In this document: positions 1 through 8,304 of the stretch, piece by piece
Position numbering within the stretch: the first letter of the stretch is position 1
Layout of the letters: each line of letters begins with the position of its first letter
From: DASQFQ01 sp038327685
GTDB lineage: Bacteria; Actinomycetota; Thermoleophilia; Solirubrobacterales; Solirubrobacteraceae
Length of the DNA: 21,653 nt
Assembly (NCBI GenBank): GCA_038327685.1
Contig: JBBQLH010000071.1
Span: 1-21,653, forward strand
Direction: 5' to 3'
Position numbers and translations under genes: made by a program
Notes under the pieces: model-generated
Database searches by the model: none
The model's input: only the letters and a program-made list of their open reading frames with translations
Told to the model about the DNA's origin: nothing

Positions 1-999
1 GCCCTCGAGGATGGGCTCGGTCGCTTCGCGCCAGCGCGCCTTGAGCAGGTCCACGCGCCAGCGCGCCTGCGGGTCGGGCACGAGCGCCACGCCATGGCGG
101 CCGAGCCGGGTGGGCATGGCGCAGTCGAAGGTGTCGATTCCTCGCTCCACCCCCGCGATCAGGTCGTCGACCTCGCCGATTCCCAGCAGGTGCCGCGGTT
201 TGCCCTCGGGGAGGTTCTGCACCGTCCAGTCGACCACCTCGTACATCTGCGCCTTGTCCTGGCCCAACGAGCCGCCGATCGCCACCCCGCCGCACCCGCT
301 CGCCCCCACCAGCTGCGCAGACTCCCGCCGCAGATCCTCGTGCACGCCACCCTGGACGATGCCGTACACGAGCTGGTCGGCCGGCCCATGCTCGGCGTGC
401 CAGCGCAGGCAGCGCGCGAGCCAGCGGTGGGTGCGCTCGGTGGAGCGCTCGGTGTAGGAGCGGTCGACGTGGAAGGGGGTGCACTCGTCGAACACGAGCG
501 CTACGTCCGAGTGAAGCGCTGCTTGCACCGCCATCGAGTCCTCTGGGGAGATGAAGCGCACGGAGCCGTCCACATAGGAGCGAAAGCGCACACCCTGCTC
601 GTCAATCGAGAGGATCGCGCCCTCGCGCGCGGCCCCCTCGCCGTGACCGGCACGGGATGGGCGGGCCTTGATCTCATCCGCGATCGTGCCGTGGCCCATC
701 GAGAAGACCTGGAAGCCGCCGGAGTCGGTGATCACCGGCCTGTCCCAGCGCATGAAGCGGTGCAGGCCGCCGAGCTGCCGGATCAGCTCGTGGCCCGGGG
801 AGAGGAAAAGGTGGAACGTGTTGCCGAGCACCATGTCGTAGCCGAGCTCGGCGGCCTCCGCGACCTCGAGCGTCTTGACCACGGCCTTGGTGGCCAGCGG
901 GACGAAGGCGGGCGTGCGGACCTCGCCGTGGGCGAGGCGCAGCGTGCCGGCGCGGGCGCGCGACCCGGAGTCGCGATGGTGGATCTCGAAGCCGGGCAC
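1..999 (-). CDS. tgt: tRNA-guanine transglycosylase, C-terminus cut by window edge
   Basis: Exchanges the wobble guanine (position 34) of GUN-anticodon tRNAs for preQ1 during queuosine synthesis; cytosolic. 333 codons are present and the frame runs off base 1; full proteins are about 370-390 residues, so the C-terminal CxCxxC...H zinc site is not visible. Seen: near the N-terminus the VITDSGGFQVFSM segment carrying one active-site Asp, then GGVAIGGSLGQ, and late in the fragment TFDCAMPTR with the nucleophilic Asp, followed by GRHGV. The start is the GTG at 997-999: an in-frame TAG lies 12 codon-bases upstream (1012-1014), so no longer start is possible, and the protein begins VPGFEIHHRDSGSRAR as in the family. 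There is no Shine-Dalgarno; the GTG abuts a 9-bp hairpin whose loop holds TAGGCT. It lies 38 nt downstream of hsp20. Confidence 0.95.
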   Translation of the reverse strand, partial: MPGFEIHHRDSGSRARAGTLRLAHGEVRTPAFVPLATKAVVKTLEVAEAAELGYDMVLGNTFHLFLSPGHELIRQLGGLHRFMRWDRPVITDSGGFQVFSMGHGTIADEIKARPSRAGHGEGAAREGAILSIDEQGVRFRSYVDGSVRFISPEDSMAVQAALHSDVALVFDECTPFHVDRSYTERSTERTHRWLARCLRWHAEHGPADQLVYGIVQGGVHEDLRRESAQLVGASGCGGVAIGGSLGQDKAQMYEVVDWTVQNLPEGKPRHLLGIGEVDDLIAGVERGIDTFDCAMPTRLGRHGVALVPDPQARWRVDLLKARWREATEPILEG

Positions 1000-1024
1000 G
1001 GGGCGCGCAGCCTACGCGCGCCCC
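1000..1024 (-). terminator. Hairpin between hsp20 and tgt, abutting the tgt start
   Basis: Perfect 9-bp stem GGGGCGCGC/GCGCGCCCC (1000-1008 with 1016-1024) and a 7-nt loop, immediately before the tgt GTG and 13 nt after the hsp20 stop. There is no U-tract, so if it ends the hsp20 transcript it is not a canonical intrinsic terminator. The loop, read on the minus strand, contains TAGGCT (1009-1014), a possible -10 box for a leaderless tgt transcript. Confidence 0.5.
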
Positions 1025-1037
1025 TCGCCGGCAGCTT

Positions 1038-1532
1038 TCAGGTGGTCGGCGTGGTCTCGCGGCTCGCGCCCTCGATGGTCTCCTGGCCACCGTTGGCGAT
1101 CGAGATGCGCCGCGGCTTGCGCGCCTCGGGCTTCGGGATGCGGATCTCCAGCACCCCACGGTCGAAGCTCGCGGAGACCGCGTCGGCGTCGATGCCCCTG
1201 GGCAGCGTCAGCGAGCGCGAGAACGCGCCGAAGGAGCGCTCCACGCGGTGGAAGCCCTCCTGACGCTCCTCGTGCTCGGCCTTGCGCTCGCCCGAGACGG
1301 TGAGCGTGCCGTCCTCGAGCTCGATCTCGATGTCCTCCTCGGACATGCCGGGCAGGTCGGCGCGCAGGACGAAGTGGTCGCCGGACTCGACGAGGTCCAT
1401 GGCCGGCACCCAGCGCCGGACGACGGGCCCGGAGGATCCGGTCGGCGCGTCGAACGCGGTGTTGAAGAGGCGGTTCATCTCGCTCTGGAGCGAGTTCAGC
1501 TCGCGAAGCGGCTCCCAGCGGACGATGGTCAT
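1038..1532 (-). CDS. Small heat shock protein, Hsp20/alpha-crystallin family
   Basis: ATP-independent holdase that binds unfolding proteins and forms oligomers in the cytosol. 164 residues, normal for bacterial class A sHSPs. Seen: N-terminal arm (1-38) with the common MTIVRWEPLRELNSLQSEMN start; alpha-crystallin beta-sandwich at about 40-140, including LRADLPGMSEEDIEIELEDG and the hallmark ASFDRGVLEIRIPK (121-134); C-terminal tail with the I-x-I anchor ISI (143-145). The ATG at 1530-1532 has a strong Shine-Dalgarno, GGGAGG. It has its own consensus promoter inside the end of marR and a leader in which the ribosome site can fold into a small hairpin. It sits downstream of marR and upstream of tgt. 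Confidence 0.95.
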   Translation of the reverse strand: MTIVRWEPLRELNSLQSEMNRLFNTAFDAPTGSSGPVVRRWVPAMDLVESGDHFVLRADLPGMSEEDIEIELEDGTLTVSGERKAEHEERQEGFHRVERSFGAFSRSLTLPRGIDADAVSASFDRGVLEIRIPKPEARKPRRISIANGGQETIEGASRETTPTT

Positions 1533-1553
1533 CGAAGTTCCTCCCTTCGGAAC
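1533..1553 (-). promoter_or_regulatory. Possible RNA-thermometer hairpin over the hsp20 Shine-Dalgarno
   Basis: In the hsp20 leader, CGAAG pairs with CTTCG (1545-1549 with 1533-1537), placing GGAGGAA in a 7-nt loop directly before the ATG. A mutually exclusive pairing, GTTCC with GGAAC (1549-1553 with 1537-1541), also partly covers the ribosome site. Stems are only 5 bp. Heat-labile leader hairpins are established regulators of sHSP genes (ROSE, fourU), but this matches no known class closely. Confidence 0.35.
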
Positions 1554-1576
1554 AGTCGGACAGTCAGCTGGAGCCG

Positions 1577-1605
1577 ATTATACGATCTCAGTCTGGGCGT
1601 ATCAA
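1577..1605 (-). promoter_or_regulatory. Consensus sigma-70-type promoter of hsp20
   Basis: On the minus strand TTGATA (1600-1605), exactly 17 nt, then TATAAT (1577-1582). The -10 is a perfect consensus and the -35 differs by one base, which is striking in such GC-rich DNA. The -35 overlaps the marR stop codon (1602-1604). The predicted start gives a leader of about 38 nt, which carries the near-repeat GACTGTCC GACTGTTCC. No CIRCE or HAIR operator was recognised. Confidence 0.8.
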
Positions 1606-2096
1606 GTTTTCTGCTTCGCCGGGAGCGATAAATGCGGTTCCGGCAGCGCGCGCTCGAACAGCTTCGCGAGCTCGCGCAGCTCGTCCTCCGAGAAGTGGCG
1701 CAGGAAGCCCTCGCGGACGACGGCGATGTGCGTCCCACGCGCATGCTCGACCTTCTCGCGCCCGTGGTCCGTGAGCACCGCGTAGCAACCGCGACCGTCC
1801 TTGTCGCAGGTGGACCGCGCCACCAGGCCCTCGCGCTCGAGGCGGTCGATCAGGCGGGTCATCCCGGAGCGGCTGAGCAACACGTGCTCGGCCAGTTCGG
1901 CCATCCGCATCCTCCCGGCCGGCATCCGGCTCAGGGAGCGCAACACCTCGTAGGAGGACAGCGGCAGGCCGTGCTCCGCGTCGAGCTCGGCGTCGAGCTC
2001 GCGGGCGAGAGCGGCGTGGACACGGACGAGCCCGCGCCACGCCCCGAGCTCGGCCTCGCCGAGTCCCACCTGGTCAGTTGGCACACCGACGTTCAC
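1602..2096 (-). CDS. MarR-family transcriptional regulator
   Basis: Dimeric winged-helix DNA-binding regulator, usually a repressor responding to small phenolic or oxidising compounds. 164 residues. Seen: N-terminal dimerisation helix (about 14-42), LSSYEVLRSLSRMPAGRMRMAEL leading to the recognition helix LSRSGMTRLIDRLEREGLV (74-92), a wing with DKDGRGCYAVLT (98-109), and a C-terminal dimerisation helix. The wing region carries Cys97 and Cys104, seven residues apart; a redox role is conceivable but unproven. The GTG start at 2094-2096 has no Shine-Dalgarno and lies 8 nt after a TAAGCT box, so the mRNA may be leaderless. A near-perfect palindrome over its own -35 suggests autoregulation. The ligand and other targets are unknown; hsp20, just downstream with its own promoter, is one candidate. 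Confidence 0.92.
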   Translation of the reverse strand: MNVGVPTDQVGLGEAELGAWRGLVRVHAALARELDAELDAEHGLPLSSYEVLRSLSRMPAGRMRMAELAEHVLLSRSGMTRLIDRLEREGLVARSTCDKDGRGCYAVLTDHGREKVEHARGTHIAVVREGFLRHFSEDELRELAKLFERALPEPHLSLPAKQKT

Positions 2097-2104
2097 GCGA
2101 GCAG

Positions 2105-2134
2105 AGCTTATCCCACGGTAGTTGTCCGGTCAAC
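2105..2134 (-). promoter_or_regulatory. marR promoter with overlapping palindromic operator candidate
   Basis: On the minus strand TTGACC (2128-2133), 17 nt, TAAGCT (2105-2110), then 8 nt to the GTG. The 14-mer GTTGACCGGACAAC (2121-2134) is a palindrome apart from one symmetric position pair and covers the -35, a usual place for a MarR-family autoregulatory site. All of this lies in the 42-nt gap between the VOC gene and marR. Binding is inferred. Confidence 0.6.
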
Positions 2135-2138
2135 CGCA

Positions 2139-2915
2139 TCAGTCGTCGAAGTCGCCCTGGAAGATCGCGAACGCCGCGCCCTGCGGGTCCTGGAGCAGGA
2201 CGAAGCGGCCGCCGTTGGGGATGTCGATCGGGCCCATGAAGGGCTTGCCGCCGGCCTCCTCCGCCGCCTTCGCCGACGCCTCGACGTTCGCCACCGCGAA
2301 GTACGGGAACCAGTTCGGCGGCACGCCGGGCGGCGGCACCGTCATGCCGCCCTGGGTGCGATCCCCGTTGAAGATCACCCAGTACGGCGGCTCCTCGCTC
2401 ATCGCCTCGAAGCGCCAGCCAAGCAGCGCCGAGTAGAACGCCTGCGCGGCAGGCGCGTCGGGGGTCGCCGTGTCGGCCCAGGTCAGCGCGCCCGGCTCGT
2501 TGACGACCTCGGCCCCGATGCTCGTGCCCGGCTGCCAGAGGGAGAGCACCGCGCCGGTCGGATCGGCGATCACCGACATGCGCCCGGCGTCGAAGACGTC
2601 GAACGGCGGGGCGAAGACCTGTCCGCCGGCCTCGGCGGCCTTGGCGGCGCTGGCGTCGACGTCCGCGACCGTCACGTAGACGTTCCAGTGCGGCGGGATC
2701 CCCGCCGCGGCGTCCTCGGCGCGCTGCCCGGACATCGCGGCCGCGGAGCGACCGTTCAGCTTGGCCATCGAATACGTCGCGTGCTCGCCCACCGGCTGGT
2801 CCTCGTACTCCCAGCCGAAGAGGGCACCGTAGAACGCCTTCGCGCCCTCCTGGTCAGTGGTCTCGAGGTCCGTCCACGAGATCGTCCCTTGGGCATGGCT
2901 CGTGCGCTCTCCCAT
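2139..2915 (-). CDS. Two-domain VOC (glyoxalase/bleomycin-resistance fold) protein
   Basis: 258 residues with two tandem VOC modules, about 10-125 and 140-253. Each begins with a TW/SW..L.T.D segment followed by A.AFY.ALLGW (KAFYGALFGWEYE at 26-38; AQAFYSALLGWRFE in the second half) and each ends with a DP.GA....WQ or FQ strand (ADPTGAVLSLWQPG; LQDPQGAAFAIFQGD). The length and double-domain layout resemble the mycobacterial Cfp30B (Rv0577) type, proposed to act in aldehyde detoxification or ligand binding; substrate and metal use cannot be read here. The ATG has a good AGGAG site. It starts 11 nt after gpmI stops, so it is almost certainly the last gene of the glycolytic operon, where a methylglyoxal-related job would fit but is inference. 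Confidence 0.88.
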   Translation of the reverse strand: MGERTSHAQGTISWTDLETTDQEGAKAFYGALFGWEYEDQPVGEHATYSMAKLNGRSAAAMSGQRAEDAAAGIPPHWNVYVTVADVDASAAKAAEAGGQVFAPPFDVFDAGRMSVIADPTGAVLSLWQPGTSIGAEVVNEPGALTWADTATPDAPAAQAFYSALLGWRFEAMSEEPPYWVIFNGDRTQGGMTVPPPGVPPNWFPYFAVANVEASAKAAEEAGGKPFMGPIDIPNGGRFVLLQDPQGAAFAIFQGDFDD

Positions 2916-2926
2916 GTCTGCTCCTC

Positions 2927-4414
2927 TCAGTCGCCGGCCAGCAGCGAGCGGCCGGTCATCTCAGGCGGTCGCTCGATCCCGAGCAGCGCCAGCACGGTCG
3001 GCGCGACGTCGGCGAGGATGCCCTCGCCGTCGAGGCGCGCGGCATCCATAGTGACCACGAACGGGACCGGATTGAGTGAATGTGCGGTGTCCGGCGAGCC
3101 GTCCTCCTCGAGCATCTCGTCGGCGTTGCCGTGGTCGGCGACGATGATGCAGGCGCCGCCCGTGCCGTGCACCGCCTCCAGGACGCGGCCGAGACACTCG
3201 TCGACGGTCTCGATCCCCTTCACCGCCGCCTCGATGACGCCCGTGTGGCCGACCATGTCGGCGTTCGCGAAGTTGATGATCCCGAACACCGGGGAGTCCT
3301 CCTCCCAGTGGCGCACGAACGCGTCCGCCGCCTCGCGCGCGCTCATCTCGGGCTTCTTGTCGTACGTCGGGACGTCGCGCGGCGAGTCGACCAGTTCGCG
3401 CACCTCGCCCTCGTACGGCTCCTCCTCGCCGCCGTTGAAGAAGTACGTCACGTGCGGGTACTTCTCGGTCTCCGCGACGTGCAGCTGCGTCTCGCCGCGG
3501 CCGGAGATGATGGTCGCCAGCGTCACGTCCGGGCGCTCCGGCGGGAAGGCGACCGGATACGGCCAGCCCTCCTCGTACTCCGTCAGCGTCGCGTAGCGGT
3601 CGATGCCCGCCTTCGTCAGCGCCTCGGTGATCTGGCGCATCCGGTCGGGGCGGAAGTTGAACGCGAGCACCGAGTCGCCGGGACGGATCGTCGAGTCCTC
3701 GTCGCCCACCTTCGTCGGCGTGATGAACTCGTCCGTCTCGTCGCGCTCGTAGGCCGCCCGCACCGCCTTCTCGCCGGACTCGGCCTCGTGCTCGGCGTCG
3801 CCCTCCATGAGCAGCTTGACCGCCTTCTCGGTGCGGTCCCAGCGCGTGTCGCGGTCCATCGCGAAGTAGCGGCCGACGACGGAGCCGATCCGCCCGACGC
3901 CGGCGTCGACCAGCCACCCCTGCACCTTCGCGAGCATGTCCGCGCCGCCCTTCGGGGAGGTGTCGCGGCCGTCGGTGAACGCGTGGATGACGAGGTCCTC
4001 GACCCCCTGGTTCGCGGCAATGTCGATCAGCGCCTCGAGGTGGCCGTCGGAGGAGTGCACGCCGCCGTCGGACACGAGCCCGATCAGGTGCACCCGCGGC
4101 GCGTCACGCAGGGCCTCCGAGACGACCTCGTTCTCGGCCAGCGACCCGTCCTCGACCGCCTTGTCGATGCGGAGCAGGTCCTGCGGCACGATCGCGCCCG
4201 CGCCGAGATTGAGGTGGCCGACCTCGGAGTTGCCCATCTGACCGGCCGGCAGGCCGACGGCCTCGCCGCAGGCGGTCAGCTGCGTGTGGTCGTAGCGCTC
4301 CCACAGCTCGTCGAACACGGGCGTGTCGGCGAGGCTGATCGCGTTCCCTGGCCCCTCCGGCGCCAGCCCCCAACCGTCGAGGATCACCAGGCAGACGGAG
4401 GGAACCGTGCTCAT
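2927..4414 (-). CDS. gpmI: 2,3-bisphosphoglycerate-independent phosphoglycerate mutase
   Basis: Interconverts 3- and 2-phosphoglycerate through a phosphoserine intermediate, using two metal ions (usually Mn2+). 495 residues against about 510 for the family. Seen: metal ligand Asp13 in VCLVILDGWG, catalytic Ser63 in GQMGNSEVGHLNLGAG (59-74), the substrate loop FTDGRDTSPKGG, RYFAMDRD, AFNFRPDRMRQ, NFANADMVGHTG, and the second metal motif VADHGNADEM with HSLNPVPF. The chosen ATG (4412-4414) shares ATGA with the tpiA stop and gives MSTVPSVCLVILDGWG; the frame stays open upstream, but that is only shadow of tpiA. Putting gpmI directly after gap-pgk-tpiA lets one mRNA encode four consecutive lower-glycolysis steps. 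Confidence 0.97.
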   Translation of the reverse strand: MSTVPSVCLVILDGWGLAPEGPGNAISLADTPVFDELWERYDHTQLTACGEAVGLPAGQMGNSEVGHLNLGAGAIVPQDLLRIDKAVEDGSLAENEVVSEALRDAPRVHLIGLVSDGGVHSSDGHLEALIDIAANQGVEDLVIHAFTDGRDTSPKGGADMLAKVQGWLVDAGVGRIGSVVGRYFAMDRDTRWDRTEKAVKLLMEGDAEHEAESGEKAVRAAYERDETDEFITPTKVGDEDSTIRPGDSVLAFNFRPDRMRQITEALTKAGIDRYATLTEYEEGWPYPVAFPPERPDVTLATIISGRGETQLHVAETEKYPHVTYFFNGGEEEPYEGEVRELVDSPRDVPTYDKKPEMSAREAADAFVRHWEEDSPVFGIINFANADMVGHTGVIEAAVKGIETVDECLGRVLEAVHGTGGACIIVADHGNADEMLEEDGSPDTAHSLNPVPFVVTMDAARLDGEGILADVAPTVLALLGIERPPEMTGRSLLAGD

Positions 4415-5187
4415 CGGGTCCTGAGCGCCGCCGCGATCTCGACGATGCGGGCGAACGAGTCCGGATCGAGGCTGGCGCCCCCGACGAGCGCGCCGTCGAC
4501 GTCGGGGAGCGCGAGCAGCTCCTCGGCGTTCTCCGGCTTGAGCGAGCCGCCGTAGAGGATCCGCACCGCCTGGCCGGCCTGCTTGTCGAAGCCCTCGACG
4601 AGCGCGCGCACGAACGCGACGGCCTCCTGGGCCTGCTCCGCGGTGGCGCTGCGGCCGGAGCCGATCGCCCAGATCGGCTCGTAGGCGACGACGACCTCGG
4701 CCAGTCGCTCGACCGCGACCTTTTCGAGCCCCTCCTGGACCTGGTGGCGCAGCTTGCGCTCGGTGTCGCCGCGCTCGCGCTCCTCCTCGGTCTCGCCGAC
4801 GCACAGGATCGGCGTCAGGTCCGCCGCGAGCGCCGCGGCGACCTTCAGCGCCAGCGCGCGATCGGTCTCGCCGCACAGCTGGCGCCGCTCGGAGTGCCCG
4901 AGCACCACGCCGTCGGCGTCGATCTCCGCCAGCATCCGCGGCGAGACCTCGCCGGTGAACGCGCCCTCGTCGGCGTCGTGCATCGTCTGCGCGAACGCCT
5001 CCACGCGAGACCCGCGCGCGGAGTCGACCATCGCCTGCAGCGAGAGGAACGGGACGCAGATCGCGACCTCGACGCCGTCGATCGAGGAGATCTTCGGCAG
5101 CAGCGCGGAGATGAACTGCTCGGCCTCCGCGATCGTCTTGTACATCTTCCAGTTGCCGGCGATGAACGGCGTGCGGTCGGGGCTCAT
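4411..5187 (-). CDS. tpiA: Triose-phosphate isomerase
   Basis: Interconverts dihydroxyacetone phosphate and glyceraldehyde 3-phosphate; cytosolic TIM-barrel homodimer. 258 residues, normal length. Catalytic residues are all visible: Asn12 and Lys14 in GNWKMYKT, the electrophile His98 in VVLGHSERR, the base Glu170 in VVAYEPIWAIGSG, followed by loop 6, and the phosphate-binding ILYGGSLKPEN and DGALVGGASLD. The start ATG overlaps the pgk stop (ATGA, 5184-5187), and its own stop overlaps the gpmI start in the same way, so translation is coupled on both sides. Confidence 0.98.
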   Translation of the reverse strand: MSPDRTPFIAGNWKMYKTIAEAEQFISALLPKISSIDGVEVAICVPFLSLQAMVDSARGSRVEAFAQTMHDADEGAFTGEVSPRMLAEIDADGVVLGHSERRQLCGETDRALALKVAAALAADLTPILCVGETEEERERGDTERKLRHQVQEGLEKVAVERLAEVVVAYEPIWAIGSGRSATAEQAQEAVAFVRALVEGFDKQAGQAVRILYGGSLKPENAEELLALPDVDGALVGGASLDPDSFARIVEIAAALRTR

Positions 5188-6306
5188 GCCAGCGCCTCCA
5201 CGCCCGGGAGCGCCTTGCCCTCGATCAGCTCGAGCGCGGCGCCGCCGCCCGTGGAGAGGTGGTCGACGCGGTCCGCGAGCCCGAACTCCGACATCGCCGC
5301 GGCCGAGTCGCCGCCGCCCACGACGGTCGTGCCCTCGCAGTCGGCCATCGCCTCGGCGATGCGCCGCGTCCCGGCCGCGAACGGCTCGAGCTCGAACGCG
5401 CCCATCGGCCCGTTCCAGAACACCGTGCCGGCCCCGCGGATGACCTCCGCGTAGGCCTCGGAGGAGCCGCGGCCGATGTCGAGGCCCATCCAGCCGTCGG
5501 GCACGTCGACGCCGTCGAGGTCGCGCACCTCGGTGTCGGCCGAGAACTCGCGGCCGGCGACGAGGTCCTCCGGCAGCCGCAGCTTCTCGCCGCCGCCCTC
5601 GAGAGTGCGCCGGGCCGGCTCGACGCCTTCCGCCTCGCACATCGACTCGCCGACGTCGTGGCCCTGCGCGGAGAAGAACGGGAAGCACATGGCGCCGCCG
5701 ATCAGCACGGAGTCGGCGCGCTCGAGGAACGCGTCGAGGACGCCGAGCTTGTCCGTCACCTTGGCGCCGCCGACCACCGCGACGAGCGGGCGCCGCGGGT
5801 CCTCGAGGATGCCGGTGAGTGTCTTGACCTCACGCTCGAGCAGCCGCCCCGCCGCGGCGGGCAGCAGGTGCGCGACCGCCTCGGTCGAAGCGTGCGCGCG
5901 GTGGGCGGCGCCGAACGCGTCGTTGACGTAGACGTCGGCGAGCGCCGCGTAGCGCTCGGCCAGCTCGGGGTCGTTCTTTGTCTCCCCCGGCTCGTAGCGG
6001 ACGTTCTCGATCATGACGAGGTCAACGTCGGGGACGTCGTCGAGGTTGGGCGCGAGCGCGACCTCGGCACCGAGCAGCTCGCCCAGGCGCTCGGCGGCGG
6101 GGTTGAGCGAGAACTCGGGCTCGCGGTCCTTGGGGCGTCCGAGATGGGCGAGCAGCACCAGCTTCGCCGCGCCCTTCTCGCGCAGCTCCTCGAGCGTGGG
6201 CAGCGCGCCGCGGATCCGGGCGTCGTCGGTGATGTTCTGCTGCTCGTCCAGGGGGACGTTGAAGTCCACCCGGACGAGCACCCGCTTGCCCTCGACGTCG
6301 AGGTCG

Positions 6307-6320
<14 letters not shown>
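5184..6320 (-). CDS. pgk: Phosphoglycerate kinase
   Basis: Transfers phosphate between 1,3-bisphosphoglycerate and ADP; monomeric, cytosolic. 378 residues from the chosen start, slightly short for bacterial Pgk (about 390-400). Seen: MRTLDDLDVEGKRVLVRVDFNVPLD at the N-terminus, LLAHLGRPKD, NDAFGAAHRAHAS (substrate side), GGAKVTDKLGVLDAF (nucleotide site), FWNGPMGAFE, and VVGGGDSAAAM near the C-terminus. The ATG at 6318-6320 matches the family N-terminus and overlaps the gap gene by 14 nt; an in-frame ATG at 6350 would add an unlikely 10-residue Ser/Arg/Cys-rich extension. No strong ribosome site is visible, which fits translation coupled to gap. Confidence 0.97.
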
Positions 6321-7326
<1,006 letters not shown>

Positions 7327-7378
7327 GCCTGAAACCCCTCGATCGCCTTATGAATCGGCGAGGAGGCTAGCGTGAGCG

Positions 7379-8290
7379 TCAGGCGCGCGTCGGTGCGCGG
7401 TCGACGTCGCGGTGCTGGATCTCGATGAAGTAGCGATCGTCCGGACGGAAGTGCGCCGCGAGGTGCTCAGCGATCACGACCGAGCGGTGGCGGCCGCCCG
7501 TGCAGCCGATCGCGACGACGAGGTGCGCCTTGCCCTCGGCGACGTACTGGGGCAGCAGGTACTCGAGCAGCGGGATCACCCGGTCGTAGAACTCCTCGAG
7601 CCGGCCGTCGCGCCCGACGTAGTCGACGATCCGGGTGTCGAAGCCGGTCAGCACGCGCAGCTCGGGCTCGTAGTGCGGGTTGGGCAGGAAGCGCACGTCG
7701 AACGCGAGGTCGGCGTCGCGCGGCGGGCCGTGCTTGTGGCCGAAGGACGTCAAGGTGACCGCGAGCCGCCGCGGCGATTCGGCCTCGAGCAGCTCGTTGG
7801 CGATCTTGCGCCGCAGCATCGCGGCGCTGAGGCCGCTCGTGTCCACGACCGAGTCGGCGAGCTCGCGGATCGGGCCGAGCGCCTCGGCCTCGCGGCGGAT
7901 GCCGTCGATCAGGTTGCCGGAGGGCGCGAGCGGATGGCGCCGGCGCGTCTCCTTGTAGCGGCCGAGCAGCGTCTCGTCGTCGGCGCAGAGGTAGATCACG
8001 CGGTGGGCGACCTCGTCCGAGCGCAGCGTCTCGATCACTCGCGCGAGGCCGCCGAAGTACTCGCCGCCGCGCTGATCGGAGACGACGGCGGCGCGCTCGA
8101 CCTTGGAGCCGTCGTGCATGAACAGGCCGGCGAGCGCGCGGATCATCTCCGCCGGCAGGTTGTCGACGCAGAAGTAGCCCGCGTCCTCGAACACGTTCAT
8201 CGCGGACGACTTCCCCGCGCCCGACTGCCCCGAGATGATCACGAGATCGACGAGATTGGGGCCCGGCGGCACGGCGCCGTTACCGCTCAT
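7379..8290 (-). CDS. rapZ: RNase adapter / nucleotide-binding protein RapZ (YvcJ family)
   Basis: P-loop protein that in E. coli delivers the sRNA GlmZ to RNase E and senses glucosamine-6-phosphate; the actinobacterial role is unclear. 303 residues. Seen: Walker A GQSGAGKSSAM (21-31), GYFCVDNLPAEMI, FLSAD-like IYLCADDETLLGRYKETRRRHPL, DTSGLS, SFGHKHGPPRDADLAFDVRFLPNP, and the C-terminal IGCTGGRHRSVVIAEHL with FRPDDRYFIEIQHRDVDR. The ATG at 8288-8290 lies 14 nt after the uvrC stop. No Shine-Dalgarno is seen, but a four-codon ATG..TGA frame (8301-8287) in the gap has a stop overlapping this ATG, so reinitiation is plausible. Conserved neighbour of uvrC. Confidence 0.96.
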   Translation of the reverse strand: MSGNGAVPPGPNLVDLVIISGQSGAGKSSAMNVFEDAGYFCVDNLPAEMIRALAGLFMHDGSKVERAAVVSDQRGGEYFGGLARVIETLRSDEVAHRVIYLCADDETLLGRYKETRRRHPLAPSGNLIDGIRREAEALGPIRELADSVVDTSGLSAAMLRRKIANELLEAESPRRLAVTLTSFGHKHGPPRDADLAFDVRFLPNPHYEPELRVLTGFDTRIVDYVGRDGRLEEFYDRVIPLLEYLLPQYVAEGKAHLVVAIGCTGGRHRSVVIAEHLAAHFRPDDRYFIEIQHRDVDRAPTRA

Positions 8291-8304
8291 ACGTTGATCA
8301 TGGC

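Noticed and set aside
94..1263. 389-codon plus-strand open frame opposite tgt and hsp20
   Set aside because: Spans two unrelated genes on the other strand, no recognisable motifs and low-complexity composition.
3080..4555. Long plus-strand open frame opposite gpmI (and similar ones opposite pgk, gap, uvrC and the ABC exporter)
   Set aside because: Arises from GC-rich third positions of the minus-strand genes; Arg/Ala/His/Val-rich with no family motifs, and the opposite strand encodes recognised enzymes.
8287..8301. Four-codon ORF between uvrC and rapZ whose stop overlaps the rapZ ATG
   Set aside because: Too short to judge and without a ribosome site; may aid reinitiation but chance is as likely.
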